A program made the translations under genes and the position numbers. 64,000 bases of DNA from CAYQUC01 sp964420605 (GTDB taxonomy: Bacteria; Pseudomonadota; Gammaproteobacteria; UBA6429; Thiohalophilaceae). How positions within the stretch are numbered: the stretch's first letter is position 1; the number at the start of each line of letters is the position of its first letter. A model generated the notes under the pieces. The model was not told the origin of the DNA and did no database searches. It was given only the letters and a program-made list of their open reading frames with translations. Location of the stretch: positions 7,193 through 71,192 of the forward strand of contig CAYQUC010000009.1 in NCBI GenBank assembly GCA_964420605.1, in the 5' to 3' direction. Positions 35,231 to 45,284 of this stretch are shown here, piece by piece.

Positions 35231-36808
35231 TTAATTAGTATGATATTCAGGAATTTCAATGTAAAAAGTTGTGCCTTTTCCTTTTTCGGTTTTAAAATCG
35301 ACTTTACCATCATGTGCTTCAATTATTTTTTTAACAAGATTGAGTCCTAAACCAACATCAAGATTACTAAGAATTGTATCGTCATGCACTGTCACAAACC
35401 GATCAAAAACAACATTTTTATATCGCTCAGGAATGCCCTCACCATGATCAGTAACACTAATACGAATATTATCTAAACATCGTTCTACAGTAACTTCAAT
35501 GTTGTCAGATTTTCCCTGACGGATTGCATTCTTAAGTAAATTTCGTAGTACATGCGATACACGGTGTACATCAATACAAATACTTGCTTCATTTAATTTA
35601 TCTGCGGTATTAAACAAGCAATTAATAGTGACGGTTTCATGACTTTGGTGGTCTTTAATTGTGTCATTAACAAACGAAACAACATTACACGGCTCTTTTC
35701 GATATTTCATTGTGCCATAAATTATCGCTTGTATATCAAGTAAATCATCAACCAATAATTTCAGTTGAACACCATTTTGTTTCACTACTTTTACTAAACC
35801 TAAGGTTTTATTATTAGTCGTGCCAGTGAGTCCGTTTAAAATTAAATCTACTGAGCCAATAATAGCCGTTATCGGTGAGCGTAATTCATTACTGACTATT
35901 GAAATAAAATCATTTTTATATTTCTCTTCGTTTAACAGCACCTTTTGGCCATTTTTTAATATATAAATAATAAAACTTGCGATGATGATAACAAAAATGA
36001 ACATCAAACTGCTTTGTAAAATGAGTTCATTGATAAAATCACTAAACAAGTCATCGTCCACCAAATCAATCATGTGCCAATACGTATTCGGAATTTCTAT
36101 CTGGGTTAGCTTATTGGATAACTCAACTTTGGATAAGCGGTAATCATCTCTAACCCAATTTATTCTGGCACCATCTTTGGTTAACTCGATTAAATTTTCC
36201 TGCTTTTGATTTACCGCTAAAATATTATGTTTTGGAATTTGAGCTAAATTAATTAACCGACCTAAATTTTCAGTTAAAAAACTGACAAAAAATAGTCCCG
36301 TTTTGCCTCCAGATGACCAGCGCGATATTATATCAAAATGATATGCAACATTATTGGGGTGAACACGCGTTAATAACACATCATCTTTAAGGTACACTTT
36401 TAAATCAGATACACAGACATCACCAATTCTCCCTTCAAAATCGGTTATGTAGCTATCCCCTTCACTGTCGGTTATGGTGAAGGTGAAATTTCCAGGGAAA
36501 TAACGTTTCACATTGTTATCCAATGCCTTATAAGCATCACTGTCTATTTCAGGATGTAAACTTATTTGTTTGATTAATGTTAGATTGTCTTCAACAAATA
36601 ATTTAACCAAACGATTTTTATCACTTAAATATTGATTGATTTCGCCGGCTGCATTGCGAACAGTATTAAATGATATGGCTTTTTGATAACCAAGAAAATC
36701 GTAATAATTTTTAATCCCATTCCAGATGAGGAACGTGGTAACCAGAAAAATTATAAATAAAAATAAAAGTATCGTATTATTTATAATTCGTTGAATACTA
36801 TTAGTCAT
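35231..36808 (-). CDS. Sensor histidine kinase-like protein lacking the phospho-acceptor His
   Basis: A 525-residue membrane protein with TM1 (~10-29), a periplasmic CACHE-like region (~45-255), TM2 (~265-284), a HisKA-like domain and an HATPase. The H-box reads S-I-V-S-N-E-L-R-S-P: residue 307, which should be histidine, is asparagine (codon AAT at 35888-35890). The ATP-binding part is intact, with N-L-L-K-N-A, D-H-G-E-G-I and G-L-G-L-N. The protein therefore should bind ATP but cannot autophosphorylate in the usual way; it may be a pseudokinase or control a partner. No response regulator gene adjoins it, only the receiver-like gene at 34838 in convergent orientation. Confidence 0.88.
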   Translation of the reverse strand: MTNSIQRIINNTILLFLFIIFLVTTFLIWNGIKNYYDFLGYQKAISFNTVRNAAGEINQYLSDKNRLVKLFVEDNLTLIKQISLHPEIDSDAYKALDNNVKRYFPGNFTFTITDSEGDSYITDFEGRIGDVCVSDLKVYLKDDVLLTRVHPNNVAYHFDIISRWSSGGKTGLFFVSFLTENLGRLINLAQIPKHNILAVNQKQENLIELTKDGARINWVRDDYRLSKVELSNKLTQIEIPNTYWHMIDLVDDDLFSDFINELILQSSLMFIFVIIIASFIIYILKNGQKVLLNEEKYKNDFISIVSNELRSPITAIIGSVDLILNGLTGTTNNKTLGLVKVVKQNGVQLKLLVDDLLDIQAIIYGTMKYRKEPCNVVSFVNDTIKDHQSHETVTINCLFNTADKLNEASICIDVHRVSHVLRNLLKNAIRQGKSDNIEVTVERCLDNIRISVTDHGEGIPERYKNVVFDRFVTVHDDTILSNLDVGLGLNLVKKIIEAHDGKVDFKTEKGKGTTFYIEIPEYHTN

Positions 36809-37072
36809 ATAGTTTACTTAAAGTGCTATTTTAATGAATCCTGTAACAACAAACCATACTAGTTGTGTCAAATCAAAGACTCAAATAATTCTAAGGAAAT
36901 ATAGAGTGTATTTGATTTTAAAAAGCCCTATAACTAAACACCGACTGCTTCAAGATGAATAACCAAGCATAACCAGCGTTAGTTAAGTAAACATCCTTGG
37001 ATGTTCTAAAATAAGAATGCACAAGCTAGGTTACATCCATAAAGCAATCGATATTAATTTACAACAATAATA

Positions 37073-38752
37073 TTATTCATCCGTAACACAACCAAACGAG
37101 GCATCTTTTACAACTTTGATGTACTTAAATAATGTGCCACGAGTTGCTTTATAGTCAGGCATTGTCCAATTAGATCGGCGTTTGTCTAGTTCAGCATCAG
37201 TTAACTCTACTGCTAACAACTTGTTTTCAGCATCAATTGTAATTTTATCACCGTTTTCAATTAATGCAATTGTGCCACCTTCCTGTGCTTCTGGAACCAC
37301 ATGTCCAATGATGAAGCCGTGTGAACCACCTGAAAAGCGACCATCCGTTATCAGTGCAACATCACTACCAAGCCCTGCGCCCATAATTGCGGATGTCGGG
37401 GTTAACATTTCAGGCATACCTGGACCACCTTTTGGCCCTTCATAACGTATGACAATAACATCGCCCTTGTTGATTTTATTATCTTCAAGTGCTTTTAACA
37501 TATCTTCTTCAGAGTCAAATACATTGGCCGGCCCTACAAACACCAAACCTTCCTTACCGGTTATTTTTGCAACCGAACCACCCGGTGCTAAATTACCTTT
37601 TAATATCTGAATATGACCCGTTGGTTTTATTGGTGTAGACAGCGGCATAAAAACTTTTTGATCTTGATGTAATGCCGGTAAATCAGCCAGATTCTCTGCG
37701 ATTGTTTTTCCGGTAACGGTCATACAACTGCCGTCAATTAACCCTTCAGCCAATAAATATTTCATCAATGCAGGCGTACCACCAACATTATGGACATCTT
37801 CCATTACGTATTTGCCACTGGGTTTAAGATCAGCTATTAATGGAATACGATTACTAACACTCTGAAAATCATCCAAACTTAAATCGACATTAATTGCTCG
37901 CGCCATCGCGATTAAATGCAACACAGCATTAGTCGAACCACCAGTGATCATGATCATCACCATTGCATTTTCAAATGCTGCACGTGTCATAATATCACTT
38001 GGACGTATATTTTTTTCTAACAAGACGCGAATGGCCGCACCAGCATCAATGCATTCTTGTGCTTTACCATCATCGACGGCCGGTGTTGACGAGCTATACG
38101 GTAAACTCATGCCCATTGCTTCAATTGCCGTGGCCATTGTGTTTGCGGTGTACATACCACCACAAGCGCCAGCACCCGGACACGAATTTTTAACTATTTC
38201 TACGCGTTGTTGCTCGTCAATTTTACCGCTGATAAATTCACCGTAACTTTGAAACGCAGAAACCACATCAAGTACTTTGCCTTGCGCGTGGCCCGGTTTA
38301 ATCGTGCCACCATAAACCATGAGTGACGGTCGGTTGACTCGTGCCATTGCTATCAATACTCCTGGCATGTTTTTATCACAACCCGGAATCGAGATATTCG
38401 CGTCGTACCACTGTGCATTCATCACAGTCTCAACCGAATCAGCGATTAAATCACGTGACTGCAAAGAATAACTCATGCCATCGGTGCCCATTGATATACC
38501 ATCACTCACACCAATGGTATTAAAGCGCATCCCAACAAGATCGGCTTGCTCGACTCCTTGTTTCACTTGAGCAGCAAGATCATTCAGGTGCATGTTGCAG
38601 GTATTACCTTCATACCAGACGCTAGAAATACCAACTTCGGCTTTTTTCATGTCATCTTCACTTAAACCGGTGCCATACAGCATTGCTTGCGACGCGCCTT
38701 GTGACTTCTTTTGGGTTATTTGTGCACTGAATTTGTTTAGATCATTACTCAT
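37073..38752 (-). CDS. ilvD: Dihydroxy-acid dehydratase
   Basis: A 559-residue IlvD/Edd family enzyme that dehydrates 2,3-dihydroxy-isovalerate and 2,3-dihydroxy-3-methylvalerate in valine, leucine and isoleucine synthesis. The iron-sulfur cysteines are visible in G-N-T-C-N-M-H-L, G-C-D-K-N-M-P-G and G-A-C-G-G-M-Y-T-A-N-T-M-A. The length fits the ~560-residue [2Fe-2S] type. I start at the ATG at 38752 because GGAG precedes it by six bases; the ATG at 38764 would add four residues. It is monocistronic and not near other ilv genes. Confidence 0.95.
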   Translation of the reverse strand: MSNDLNKFSAQITQKKSQGASQAMLYGTGLSEDDMKKAEVGISSVWYEGNTCNMHLNDLAAQVKQGVEQADLVGMRFNTIGVSDGISMGTDGMSYSLQSRDLIADSVETVMNAQWYDANISIPGCDKNMPGVLIAMARVNRPSLMVYGGTIKPGHAQGKVLDVVSAFQSYGEFISGKIDEQQRVEIVKNSCPGAGACGGMYTANTMATAIEAMGMSLPYSSSTPAVDDGKAQECIDAGAAIRVLLEKNIRPSDIMTRAAFENAMVMIMITGGSTNAVLHLIAMARAINVDLSLDDFQSVSNRIPLIADLKPSGKYVMEDVHNVGGTPALMKYLLAEGLIDGSCMTVTGKTIAENLADLPALHQDQKVFMPLSTPIKPTGHIQILKGNLAPGGSVAKITGKEGLVFVGPANVFDSEEDMLKALEDNKINKGDVIVIRYEGPKGGPGMPEMLTPTSAIMGAGLGSDVALITDGRFSGGSHGFIIGHVVPEAQEGGTIALIENGDKITIDAENKLLAVELTDAELDKRRSNWTMPDYKATRGTLFKYIKVVKDASFGCVTDE

Positions 38753-38997
38753 CTCTTTCTCCATAAACTGAAAATAGGTGATATTAGCGTTTAATTATAA
38801 AGCAAGTCGGATTCGCATTGCATCAATTCTACTAAAATATGTTTTTTATTTTGATTCAAACTTAAATCTTTATCAATTTGAGCCGATAATTAGAATATTG
38901 ATAAATTCGGCATTATTGACTTTTTATGATATAACAATAAGTTATAAGGGATAGTTAAATAATCTTTTAATATTTTGACATGCAGGCGGTACATTAA

Positions 38998-40968
38998 GTG
39001 AACTTGACTTTGAAATCATCAAATATACCCCAATTCCTGTTTAAAAGTGCTTTTGGTGTTGTTGTATTTTTATATAGTTTGCAATCACATGCCACATTCG
39101 ATGCCTCATCTGAACGTATGCTGCAACGCCAGCAATACCAAGATGCTATTCACTTATTGAAGCTAGGGCGCATTAAGAGTTATAACAAGCTAGAACCGCT
39201 ATTACGAACCTACCCTCTTTATCCCTATTTAAAATTTGCTGAATTAAAAAAACGCTTAAGCCGAGCATCCAATAAAGAAATTATTGGCTTCATCAATAAA
39301 TACGCCGGTACGCCACTCGCAACCCGATTACATTATTCATGGCAGCACAAACTGGTGCGTAAAAAAGACTGGTCCAGCTTGGTTGAAAACTACCTGCCAT
39401 CAAAAAACATTAAAATGCAGTGTCATTATGCCCATGCCCTAAAAATGCAAAATAAACCAATGGCAGCATATGATGTCATTGAACAAATTTGGTTAACCGG
39501 TAAATCGCTCCCCAAAGTGTGCGATAAAGTGATTGAGCTTGGATTAAAATCTGGCAGAATTACTCAAGATTTAGTACTCGAGCGCATTCGTCTGGCGATG
39601 CAAAGTAACCGTCGCCAGCTAGCGAAATATTTAAAAAAATACGTCAACACTGAAGACCAGCATTGGATTGAGTTATGGCTAAAAGTGCGTAAGAAACCTA
39701 AACATATTTTAACTGAACCCAAACTACAAAGTAACATTCCGATTGTTCGCTGGATATTAATCGACGCATTAATTCGTATATCCAAAAAAGATGCGCTTGA
39801 AGGTGCAAAATTATGGTCAACCTTAAAGCTAAAATACAGTTTTAGTGAAATTGAGCAAAACCGCTTAGTACGACGGCTCACTTTATATTTGTCTCAAATA
39901 CAAGACATTAATTCTATCAAATGGTTGAATGCCACCAATTATCTGTCCGACGACAGTTATTTAACCGGAATACACATTATATCGTCAATTAAAGATCGTG
40001 ATTGGGAAAGTGCCGTCGATTGGTTAGATCGACTCAATAGTGAAGAGCGTCACTCAGAAAAGTGGCGCTATTGGCGAGCTCGCGTGTATGAAGCCATGGG
40101 GCGATTAGAAGAAGCACGCAACATTTATCATTTAAATGCCAATGAACGTAGTTATTACGGATTTTTAGCCGCAGATAGAAACGGCCTCAATTATCAATTT
40201 ACAGATAAGCCATTAATATTTTCTAATGAAGAACTTTCAGTTCTAGAACAAAACCCAGCAATATTACGCGCACGTGAATTATTCGAAATAAAGCAAATTG
40301 TCGACGCGCGTCGCGAATGGCACTACGCCATTCAGCGCATGGACAGTACTCAAATTCTCATGGCAGCCCAAGCGGCTGCTCAATGGGGCTGGCATGATCG
40401 AGCAATCATCACTTTTGGCCGTGCAAAATATTGGGATGATCTCAAACGTCGTTTTCCATTAGCGCATCAAAAATTAGTTGTAAAACAATCAAATAAACAG
40501 CAAATAAATCCTGCTTGGGCCTTTGCTATTATTAGGCAAGAAAGCGCCTTTACTGCCGATGCACGTTCCCATGCCGGAGCCATGGGTCTAATGCAACTAC
40601 TGCCACGCACAGCACGTCAGGTAGCACGCTCAATTCGTTTAAAATATCGAAACCGCTTTGACTTGCTCAATATCAACACCAATGTAAAACTGGGTGTCCG
40701 CTACTTGAAAAAAGTAAGTGATCACTTTAACGGAAATAGCGTATTAGCAACAGCAGCTTACAATGCAGGACAATACCGGGTAAATACTTGGCTACCAAAA
40801 TCGCCTATATCCGCCGATATATGGGTGGAAACAGTCCCCTATAATGAAACCCGAGATTATTTAAAAAGAGTAATGACCTATACCATTATTTATGAGCAAC
40901 GACTCGGCAACAGCCCACAGTCAATCTTAAACAACATGCCAATAATACAGGCCAAAAAGAAAATCTAA
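38998..40968 (+). CDS. slt: Soluble lytic murein transglycosylase, Slt70-like
   Basis: A 656-residue protein with a signal peptide (~1-33), a long alpha-superhelical U-domain (~35-470) and a C-terminal SLT domain (~495-640). The catalytic glutamate is E515 in I-R-Q-E-S-A-F; the motifs A-M-G-L-M-Q-L-L-P and A-A-Y-N-A-G are complete. It would cleave the MurNAc-GlcNAc bond of peptidoglycan in the periplasm with anhydro-sugar formation. The start is a GTG at 38998 with only a weak ribosome site. Length and layout match Slt70. It ends 13 bp before a convergent small gene. Confidence 0.94.
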   Translation: MNLTLKSSNIPQFLFKSAFGVVVFLYSLQSHATFDASSERMLQRQQYQDAIHLLKLGRIKSYNKLEPLLRTYPLYPYLKFAELKKRLSRASNKEIIGFINKYAGTPLATRLHYSWQHKLVRKKDWSSLVENYLPSKNIKMQCHYAHALKMQNKPMAAYDVIEQIWLTGKSLPKVCDKVIELGLKSGRITQDLVLERIRLAMQSNRRQLAKYLKKYVNTEDQHWIELWLKVRKKPKHILTEPKLQSNIPIVRWILIDALIRISKKDALEGAKLWSTLKLKYSFSEIEQNRLVRRLTLYLSQIQDINSIKWLNATNYLSDDSYLTGIHIISSIKDRDWESAVDWLDRLNSEERHSEKWRYWRARVYEAMGRLEEARNIYHLNANERSYYGFLAADRNGLNYQFTDKPLIFSNEELSVLEQNPAILRARELFEIKQIVDARREWHYAIQRMDSTQILMAAQAAAQWGWHDRAIITFGRAKYWDDLKRRFPLAHQKLVVKQSNKQQINPAWAFAIIRQESAFTADARSHAGAMGLMQLLPRTARQVARSIRLKYRNRFDLLNINTNVKLGVRYLKKVSDHFNGNSVLATAAYNAGQYRVNTWLPKSPISADIWVETVPYNETRDYLKRVMTYTIIYEQRLGNSPQSILNNMPIIQAKKKI

Positions 40969-40981
40969 AACCCGCGACAAT

Positions 40982-41350
40982 TTATGCTGACTTCGTGCTA
41001 TTTTCAATCACAAACTGTGCAGCTTCATCACGTGTAAAAAACGCCTCGTTCAAAACAAAACCTGCTATCACCGATTTCAATACCGCCGTAACACGATTAT
41101 TTTCTCGCGACACGACTAAATGCTCGGGCATTCCATCCAACACGTGCACTCTCGCCAATTGACCGTCAGCTAAACGTGACAGATAAACAGTATTATTGGA
41201 TGTGTCACAAAACGCGGGAATAAAACCGAATGTATCATTGCCCTGACTGGAGCCGCCAGTACCTTGATAGCGCTTAGACTCAGACACTAAAGCAGCATCA
41301 CTAAATGATTTAATAGTAATGCTTGCGTTACTATTCATTTTATTTTCCAT
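40982..41350 (-). CDS. Hypothetical protein
   Basis: A 122-residue soluble protein of no family I recognise. It has no signal or TM segment. The middle (F-C-D-T-S-N-N-T-V-Y-L-S-R-L-A-D-G-Q-L-A) and later part (P-E-H-L-V-V-S-R, then F-F-T-R-D-E-A-A-Q-F-V) look like alternating strands and helices of a small alpha/beta domain. A second in-frame ATG at 41338 is possible. It is convergent with slt. Confidence 0.6.
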   Translation of the reverse strand: MENKMNSNASITIKSFSDAALVSESKRYQGTGGSSQGNDTFGFIPAFCDTSNNTVYLSRLADGQLARVHVLDGMPEHLVVSRENNRVTAVLKSVIAGFVLNEAFFTRDEAAQFVIENSTKSA

Positions 41351-41648
41351 AATTTTATCAAGAACTTATCATCTATAAAACAATCTAAAGCATATTGTTA
41401 AGTTAAATTTAAACGGGAAACTATTCACTTATTTTTAATAATGCTTTTTGTGAAGTATAGCTTAATCATTATTTTAGGTACACCGCTATTCAAAACAGGT
41501 AACAAATACTTATATTTGCAACACAGTTCTCCATTTGAATAAAAGCATTGTTTGAAAGCATTAAGTAAGTCCAGAAATGGACGCTGATTAGTTATGTAAT
41601 GCTGATTAAAGAAAAATTCCAGAACAGCGAAACAGGAATAATAATACG

Positions 41649-41789
41649 ATGATACTAATAATTTCACTACTGATAGGAACACTGATTGTATTTGGAACGG
41701 GATACTACTTTGGGCATCAAATTGGCGGTACTGAGCATATTCGTTCACAACTCAATACCAGTGATTCCGAAAACCTTACCAGCCAGTAA
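41649..41789 (+). CDS. Small membrane protein (46 aa)
   Basis: A 46-residue ORF: ATG at 41649, TAA ending at 41789. The N-terminal half is one hydrophobic helix (I-L-I-I-S-L-L-I-G-T-L-I-V-F-G-T-G-Y), the rest is polar (Y-F-G-H-Q-I-G-G... S-D-S-E-N-L-T-S-Q). An AGGAA lies about ten bases upstream. The composition is that of a real bitopic small membrane protein, but there is no family match from memory. An antisense ORF (41425-41748) overlaps it and looks less credible. Confidence 0.4.
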   Translation: MILIISLLIGTLIVFGTGYYFGHQIGGTEHIRSQLNTSDSENLTSQ

Positions 41790-41817
41790 TCAAATTTATA
41801 GAATTTGATAAAATGAC

Positions 41818-41855
41818 GAAAACAACAGCCAATGATAAAAGCTCACGATTGGCTG
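41818..41855 (-). terminator. Probable terminator after rsd
   Basis: On the minus strand CAGCCAAT pairs with ATTGGCTG across a 14-nt loop, followed by TTGTTTTCG. It starts about 37 nt beyond the rsd stop codon. The T-run is interrupted, so efficiency is uncertain. Confidence 0.55.
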
Positions 41856-41891
41856 CCTTACAATGTCTTGTATATTATTTAAACAATCGTG

Positions 41892-42359
41892 CTAAATTTT
41901 AGCTGAACGATAGGCTGCAATTATCTGATCTTCGTTGGTAATTCGATCGGCCAAAGCTTCGCCCAAAACAGACAGGTCATTATCAAGATTCGTTAAAATC
42001 AAACTGTCTTTTTCTCCATCGTACTTATCATTGAATTCAACAATAAAATCAGTCACTTTCGATATCGCTGGGTACACTGTATTAGCAATATCAACCACCG
42101 CAGTACGACGTTCTGAACCATCGTCTAAAAATCGGTATAGTTGGAAATGTGCACTCGCGGTGTAATCAATTAAAGCCTCGCAAAATTCCTCTAACAACAT
42201 AGGAAGTCCATCTTCAGGGTTAAACGGACGCATACCAATAATTTGGTTATACAACGATAAAGTTTCTGTTCTAGTCTCAATTAGAGTATGAAGTTTATCA
42301 TGGGAATCATCTCTTCGATCAGCATTGACTTGAGATACATCTACAGAATCTAACGACAC
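41892..42359 (-). CDS. rsd: Rsd/AlgQ-family anti-sigma-70 factor
   Basis: A 155-residue, all-helical protein of the Rsd/AlgQ family, which binds region 4 of sigma-70 and shifts RNA polymerase toward alternative sigma factors. The matching stretches are L-L-E-E-F-C-E-A-L-I-D-Y-T-A-S-A-H-F, E-R-R-T-A-V-V-D-I-A, Y-P-A-I-S-K and F-N-D-K-Y-D. The start is GTG at 42359, supported by AAGGAG seven bases upstream. It is transcribed away from the RpfC-like kinase gene. In pseudomonads the orthologue AlgQ influences alginate and pyoverdine production. Confidence 0.92.
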   Translation of the reverse strand: MSLDSVDVSQVNADRRDDSHDKLHTLIETRTETLSLYNQIIGMRPFNPEDGLPMLLEEFCEALIDYTASAHFQLYRFLDDGSERRTAVVDIANTVYPAISKVTDFIVEFNDKYDGEKDSLILTNLDNDLSVLGEALADRITNEDQIIAAYRSAKI

Positions 42360-42705
42360 GCGTTTACTCCTTATCGGTTATATTTATTGGTTAAATTAAT
42401 GCGTTAGATAATCATTAAACTAAAATTATCAATACAAATACACACTACTGTTTTACCACATCTAGTGTTGGATATTAAGTAATTTGTTTCAAAACCATCC
42501 GATTAATTTAGTTATATTCAATTTACACTATATTGCAATTCAATAGTTTCACTATGGTTATAATCACGATAAAATGTGCCCCCACAAACTAGACTCTAGT
42601 CATAATTTTCAGAAAATTAAAAAAAATAAAATAGAGAGTGGCTATTAAATCACTATATAATTACCAAAACGATAAAAAATATAACAAAAACAGAGTAAAG
42701 CAAAC
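42360..42705. other. 346-bp divergent intergenic region
   Basis: Holds the promoters of rsd (minus) and the RpfC-like kinase (plus). A perfect palindrome ACTAGA-C-TCTAGT lies at 42588-42600, about 110 bp before the kinase start, and could be an operator. I see no ORF or RNA gene. Confidence 0.5.
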
Positions 42706-45276
42706 ATGGACAGTGCCAACAACCTTTCACAAATTATTTTAAATAAACTTGAGCATATTTATGCCCGGCTAACTAAAAGTCCCGGACAAGAATTTGAACA
42801 AATGTTAATACGACTTAGCTCAAGTATTATCATCACCATTGTAATGTTCAGTATGGATATTAATATTTCGCTGCTAAGCGATATATTTATTTACGTCATA
42901 TTGGCCTATATCACATTGTCAACGTTAAGTTTTTACTGGGTCTACCTTTACCCTTCACGTTGTCCAATACGCTATATCGCAAACTCATTATTTGATTTGT
43001 TATACCTATCGACCATTGCATACTTAACCGGTGAACTGGGTGTTGCAATCTACCCTTTTATTCTATGGTCCATATTTGGTAATGGTTTCCGCTACGGACG
43101 AAGATTTTTATATATCGGTGCAGTATTTGCTGTAATTAGCCTAAGTGTTTTAACTTACATAACACCATTCATGAGCCAACACTTATTATTAATGGGCGGT
43201 TTAATTCTCGGAGTTATTATCTTACCATTGTATCTTGGCATGGTACTCAATCGATTACAGATAGCATTAAATACTGCCGAAGAAGCGAATAAAGCCAAGA
43301 GTACTTTTCTGGCAAACATGAGCCATGAATTACGTACCCCGTTAAATGGCATACTCGGTGCAAATGATTTAATTCAAAACACCCCATTAAACAAAGAGCA
43401 AGAAGAATACTCCAATACCATAGACTACTCAATTAGAGCCTTGCTCGAAATCATTGAAAAAATACTCGATATTTCAAAAATTGAAGCCGGTAAAATTCGC
43501 ATCGACACCGTTAAATTTGACCTACATCATTTGTTAAAAAATGTTGTCAGAATGTTAGAGCACCGAGCCCATGAAAAGGGGCTTAAATTTACCATGATAA
43601 TTAACCCGGATGTACCCTATGCACTAAATGGCGATGTTAACCATTTACGTCAAATATTAATGAACCTGGTTGGTAATGCTATTAAATTTACCGATGAGGG
43701 TAAAGTTCAAATAATGGTAAAACAAACTCTGGTTAAAAATAATTATAGTGTTATTCGTTTTGAAATTATTGATACCGGATGTGGCCTGACAGAGGCAGAC
43801 CAACAAAATATCTTTGACCGATTTACACAAGCGGATGAGTCAAGCACACGCCGTTATGGTGGTGCCGGTTTAGGAACAACAATAGCAAAACAACTTACTG
43901 AAAAATCAGGAGGCACAATTGGCCTCGACAGTATAAAAGGTAAAGGGTCTACTTTTTGGTTTGAGATCCCATTTTTACAACAAACGGTTAATTGGGAACA
44001 AAACAATGAACTATCCAAAGCCCGTGTTTTAATTGTTTCTGAAGAAAATGATATTTTATTAACAGTAATAGAAAATTGTCATAACTGGGGCGTTGAACTA
44101 ATTGATACTAATTCAGCTAAAGATGCTTTAAAAATTATTGATACTGCCGTAGAAGACGACAAACCAATTCATGCGGTCATTATTAGCAAGTCTAAATTAG
44201 ATGTAAATGCAATTCATTTTGCAAAAGCATTGCGCGCAAAGTCAATTTTAAAACACATGGCTCTAATTTTATTTAACAAAGAAATTAACGATGAACTCCA
44301 ACATCAAATTTTAGATTCAGGATTTACTTGTATTTTAAATTTTCCTATTGATATGCCCTTGTTGTTTAACGCGATTCACAGCGCACCCTTATTAGAAACT
44401 CAAACATCAGACAATATTGAAAATTTAGCAGCATATTACTCACACAGCAAACATCCTAAAAAATACAGCATTTTATTAGCTGAAGATAATGAATCCAATC
44501 AACTTATAACCAAACGTATTTTAGAATACGGTGGCCATTCGGTAGCTACCGTTGATAATGGCGAAGAAGCGCTAGACATGTTTGAAGAAAAAACCTTTGA
44601 TTTATGTATAACCGATATGCACATGCCAATAATGGGTGGCATTCAATTAGTGCAGTTATATAACTTTATGTATCCAGAATCACCAATGCCATTTATTATG
44701 CTAACCGCAAATGCAACCACAGAATCAATCTATGAATGTAAACAAGCGGGTATCGATATTTATTTAACTAAACCGATTAAATCAAGCAAACTTTTAAGCA
44801 CAATATCAGCACTAACAACTATTCCCCGAGCCACCCGCCAAGTTACACAAAGCAATACTAGCACTAATAATGTATTACCCAAATTGTATCCGGTCGATAC
44901 CGCTGTCACTGAACTATTAAATATTGATACCTTAAAAGATCTCGAACTACTCAACTCCGATGGCGAGTTCATTGATAGTTTAATTAAAAGCTTTCAGAAC
45001 GACGGTAAAAAAATTCTATCAAAACTGGATAATTCAACAACAAATAACCATGCTCAATTCATCGAACTGTGCCATACCTTTAAAGGTAATGCCGGCGCAG
45101 TTGGTGCCACGTCATTGTTTCAGTTATGTCATCAGTATCATGGCATTTCAATAAATGAATACAAACAACATGCAGTTGATTATATTTCTAATTTGCGTAA
45201 GAGTTTTAAAACCACTCAATATGCATTACTACGGTATTCCCATGAATTAAGTCAGACAAATAACAACACTGTGTAA
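42706..45276 (+). CDS. RpfC-like hybrid sensor kinase with REC and Hpt domains
   Basis: An 856-residue protein. The N-terminal five-TM input domain (~35-185) carries G-E-L-G-V-A-I-Y-P... W-S-I-F-G-N-G-F-R-Y-G, the pattern of RpfC, the sensor for diffusible signal factor. HisKA has M-S-H-E-L-R-T-P-L-N (H207), and the HATPase has N-L-V-G-N-A-I-K-F. A first receiver (~435-555) is degenerate (serine in V-I-I-S-K-S instead of aspartate); the second (~583-700) is intact with A-E-D-N, T-D-M-H-M-P and T-K-P. An Hpt domain (~765-850) ends with C-H-T-F-K-G-N-A-G-A-V-G-A. No rpfF synthase or HD-GYP regulator (RpfG) gene lies in the window. Confidence 0.9.
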   Translation: MDSANNLSQIILNKLEHIYARLTKSPGQEFEQMLIRLSSSIIITIVMFSMDINISLLSDIFIYVILAYITLSTLSFYWVYLYPSRCPIRYIANSLFDLLYLSTIAYLTGELGVAIYPFILWSIFGNGFRYGRRFLYIGAVFAVISLSVLTYITPFMSQHLLLMGGLILGVIILPLYLGMVLNRLQIALNTAEEANKAKSTFLANMSHELRTPLNGILGANDLIQNTPLNKEQEEYSNTIDYSIRALLEIIEKILDISKIEAGKIRIDTVKFDLHHLLKNVVRMLEHRAHEKGLKFTMIINPDVPYALNGDVNHLRQILMNLVGNAIKFTDEGKVQIMVKQTLVKNNYSVIRFEIIDTGCGLTEADQQNIFDRFTQADESSTRRYGGAGLGTTIAKQLTEKSGGTIGLDSIKGKGSTFWFEIPFLQQTVNWEQNNELSKARVLIVSEENDILLTVIENCHNWGVELIDTNSAKDALKIIDTAVEDDKPIHAVIISKSKLDVNAIHFAKALRAKSILKHMALILFNKEINDELQHQILDSGFTCILNFPIDMPLLFNAIHSAPLLETQTSDNIENLAAYYSHSKHPKKYSILLAEDNESNQLITKRILEYGGHSVATVDNGEEALDMFEEKTFDLCITDMHMPIMGGIQLVQLYNFMYPESPMPFIMLTANATTESIYECKQAGIDIYLTKPIKSSKLLSTISALTTIPRATRQVTQSNTSTNNVLPKLYPVDTAVTELLNIDTLKDLELLNSDGEFIDSLIKSFQNDGKKILSKLDNSTTNNHAQFIELCHTFKGNAGAVGATSLFQLCHQYHGISINEYKQHAVDYISNLRKSFKTTQYALLRYSHELSQTNNNTV

Positions 45277-45284
45277 CATTATCC

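Noticed and set aside
36970..37060. Terminator after ilvD from AACATCC-TT-GGATGTT
   Set aside because: The loop is only two bases and no T-run follows on the minus strand.
41425..41748. Minus-strand ORF of 107 codons
   Set aside because: Composition is irregular, there is no recognised motif or ribosome site, and it is antisense to the more convincing 46-residue ORF at 41649.
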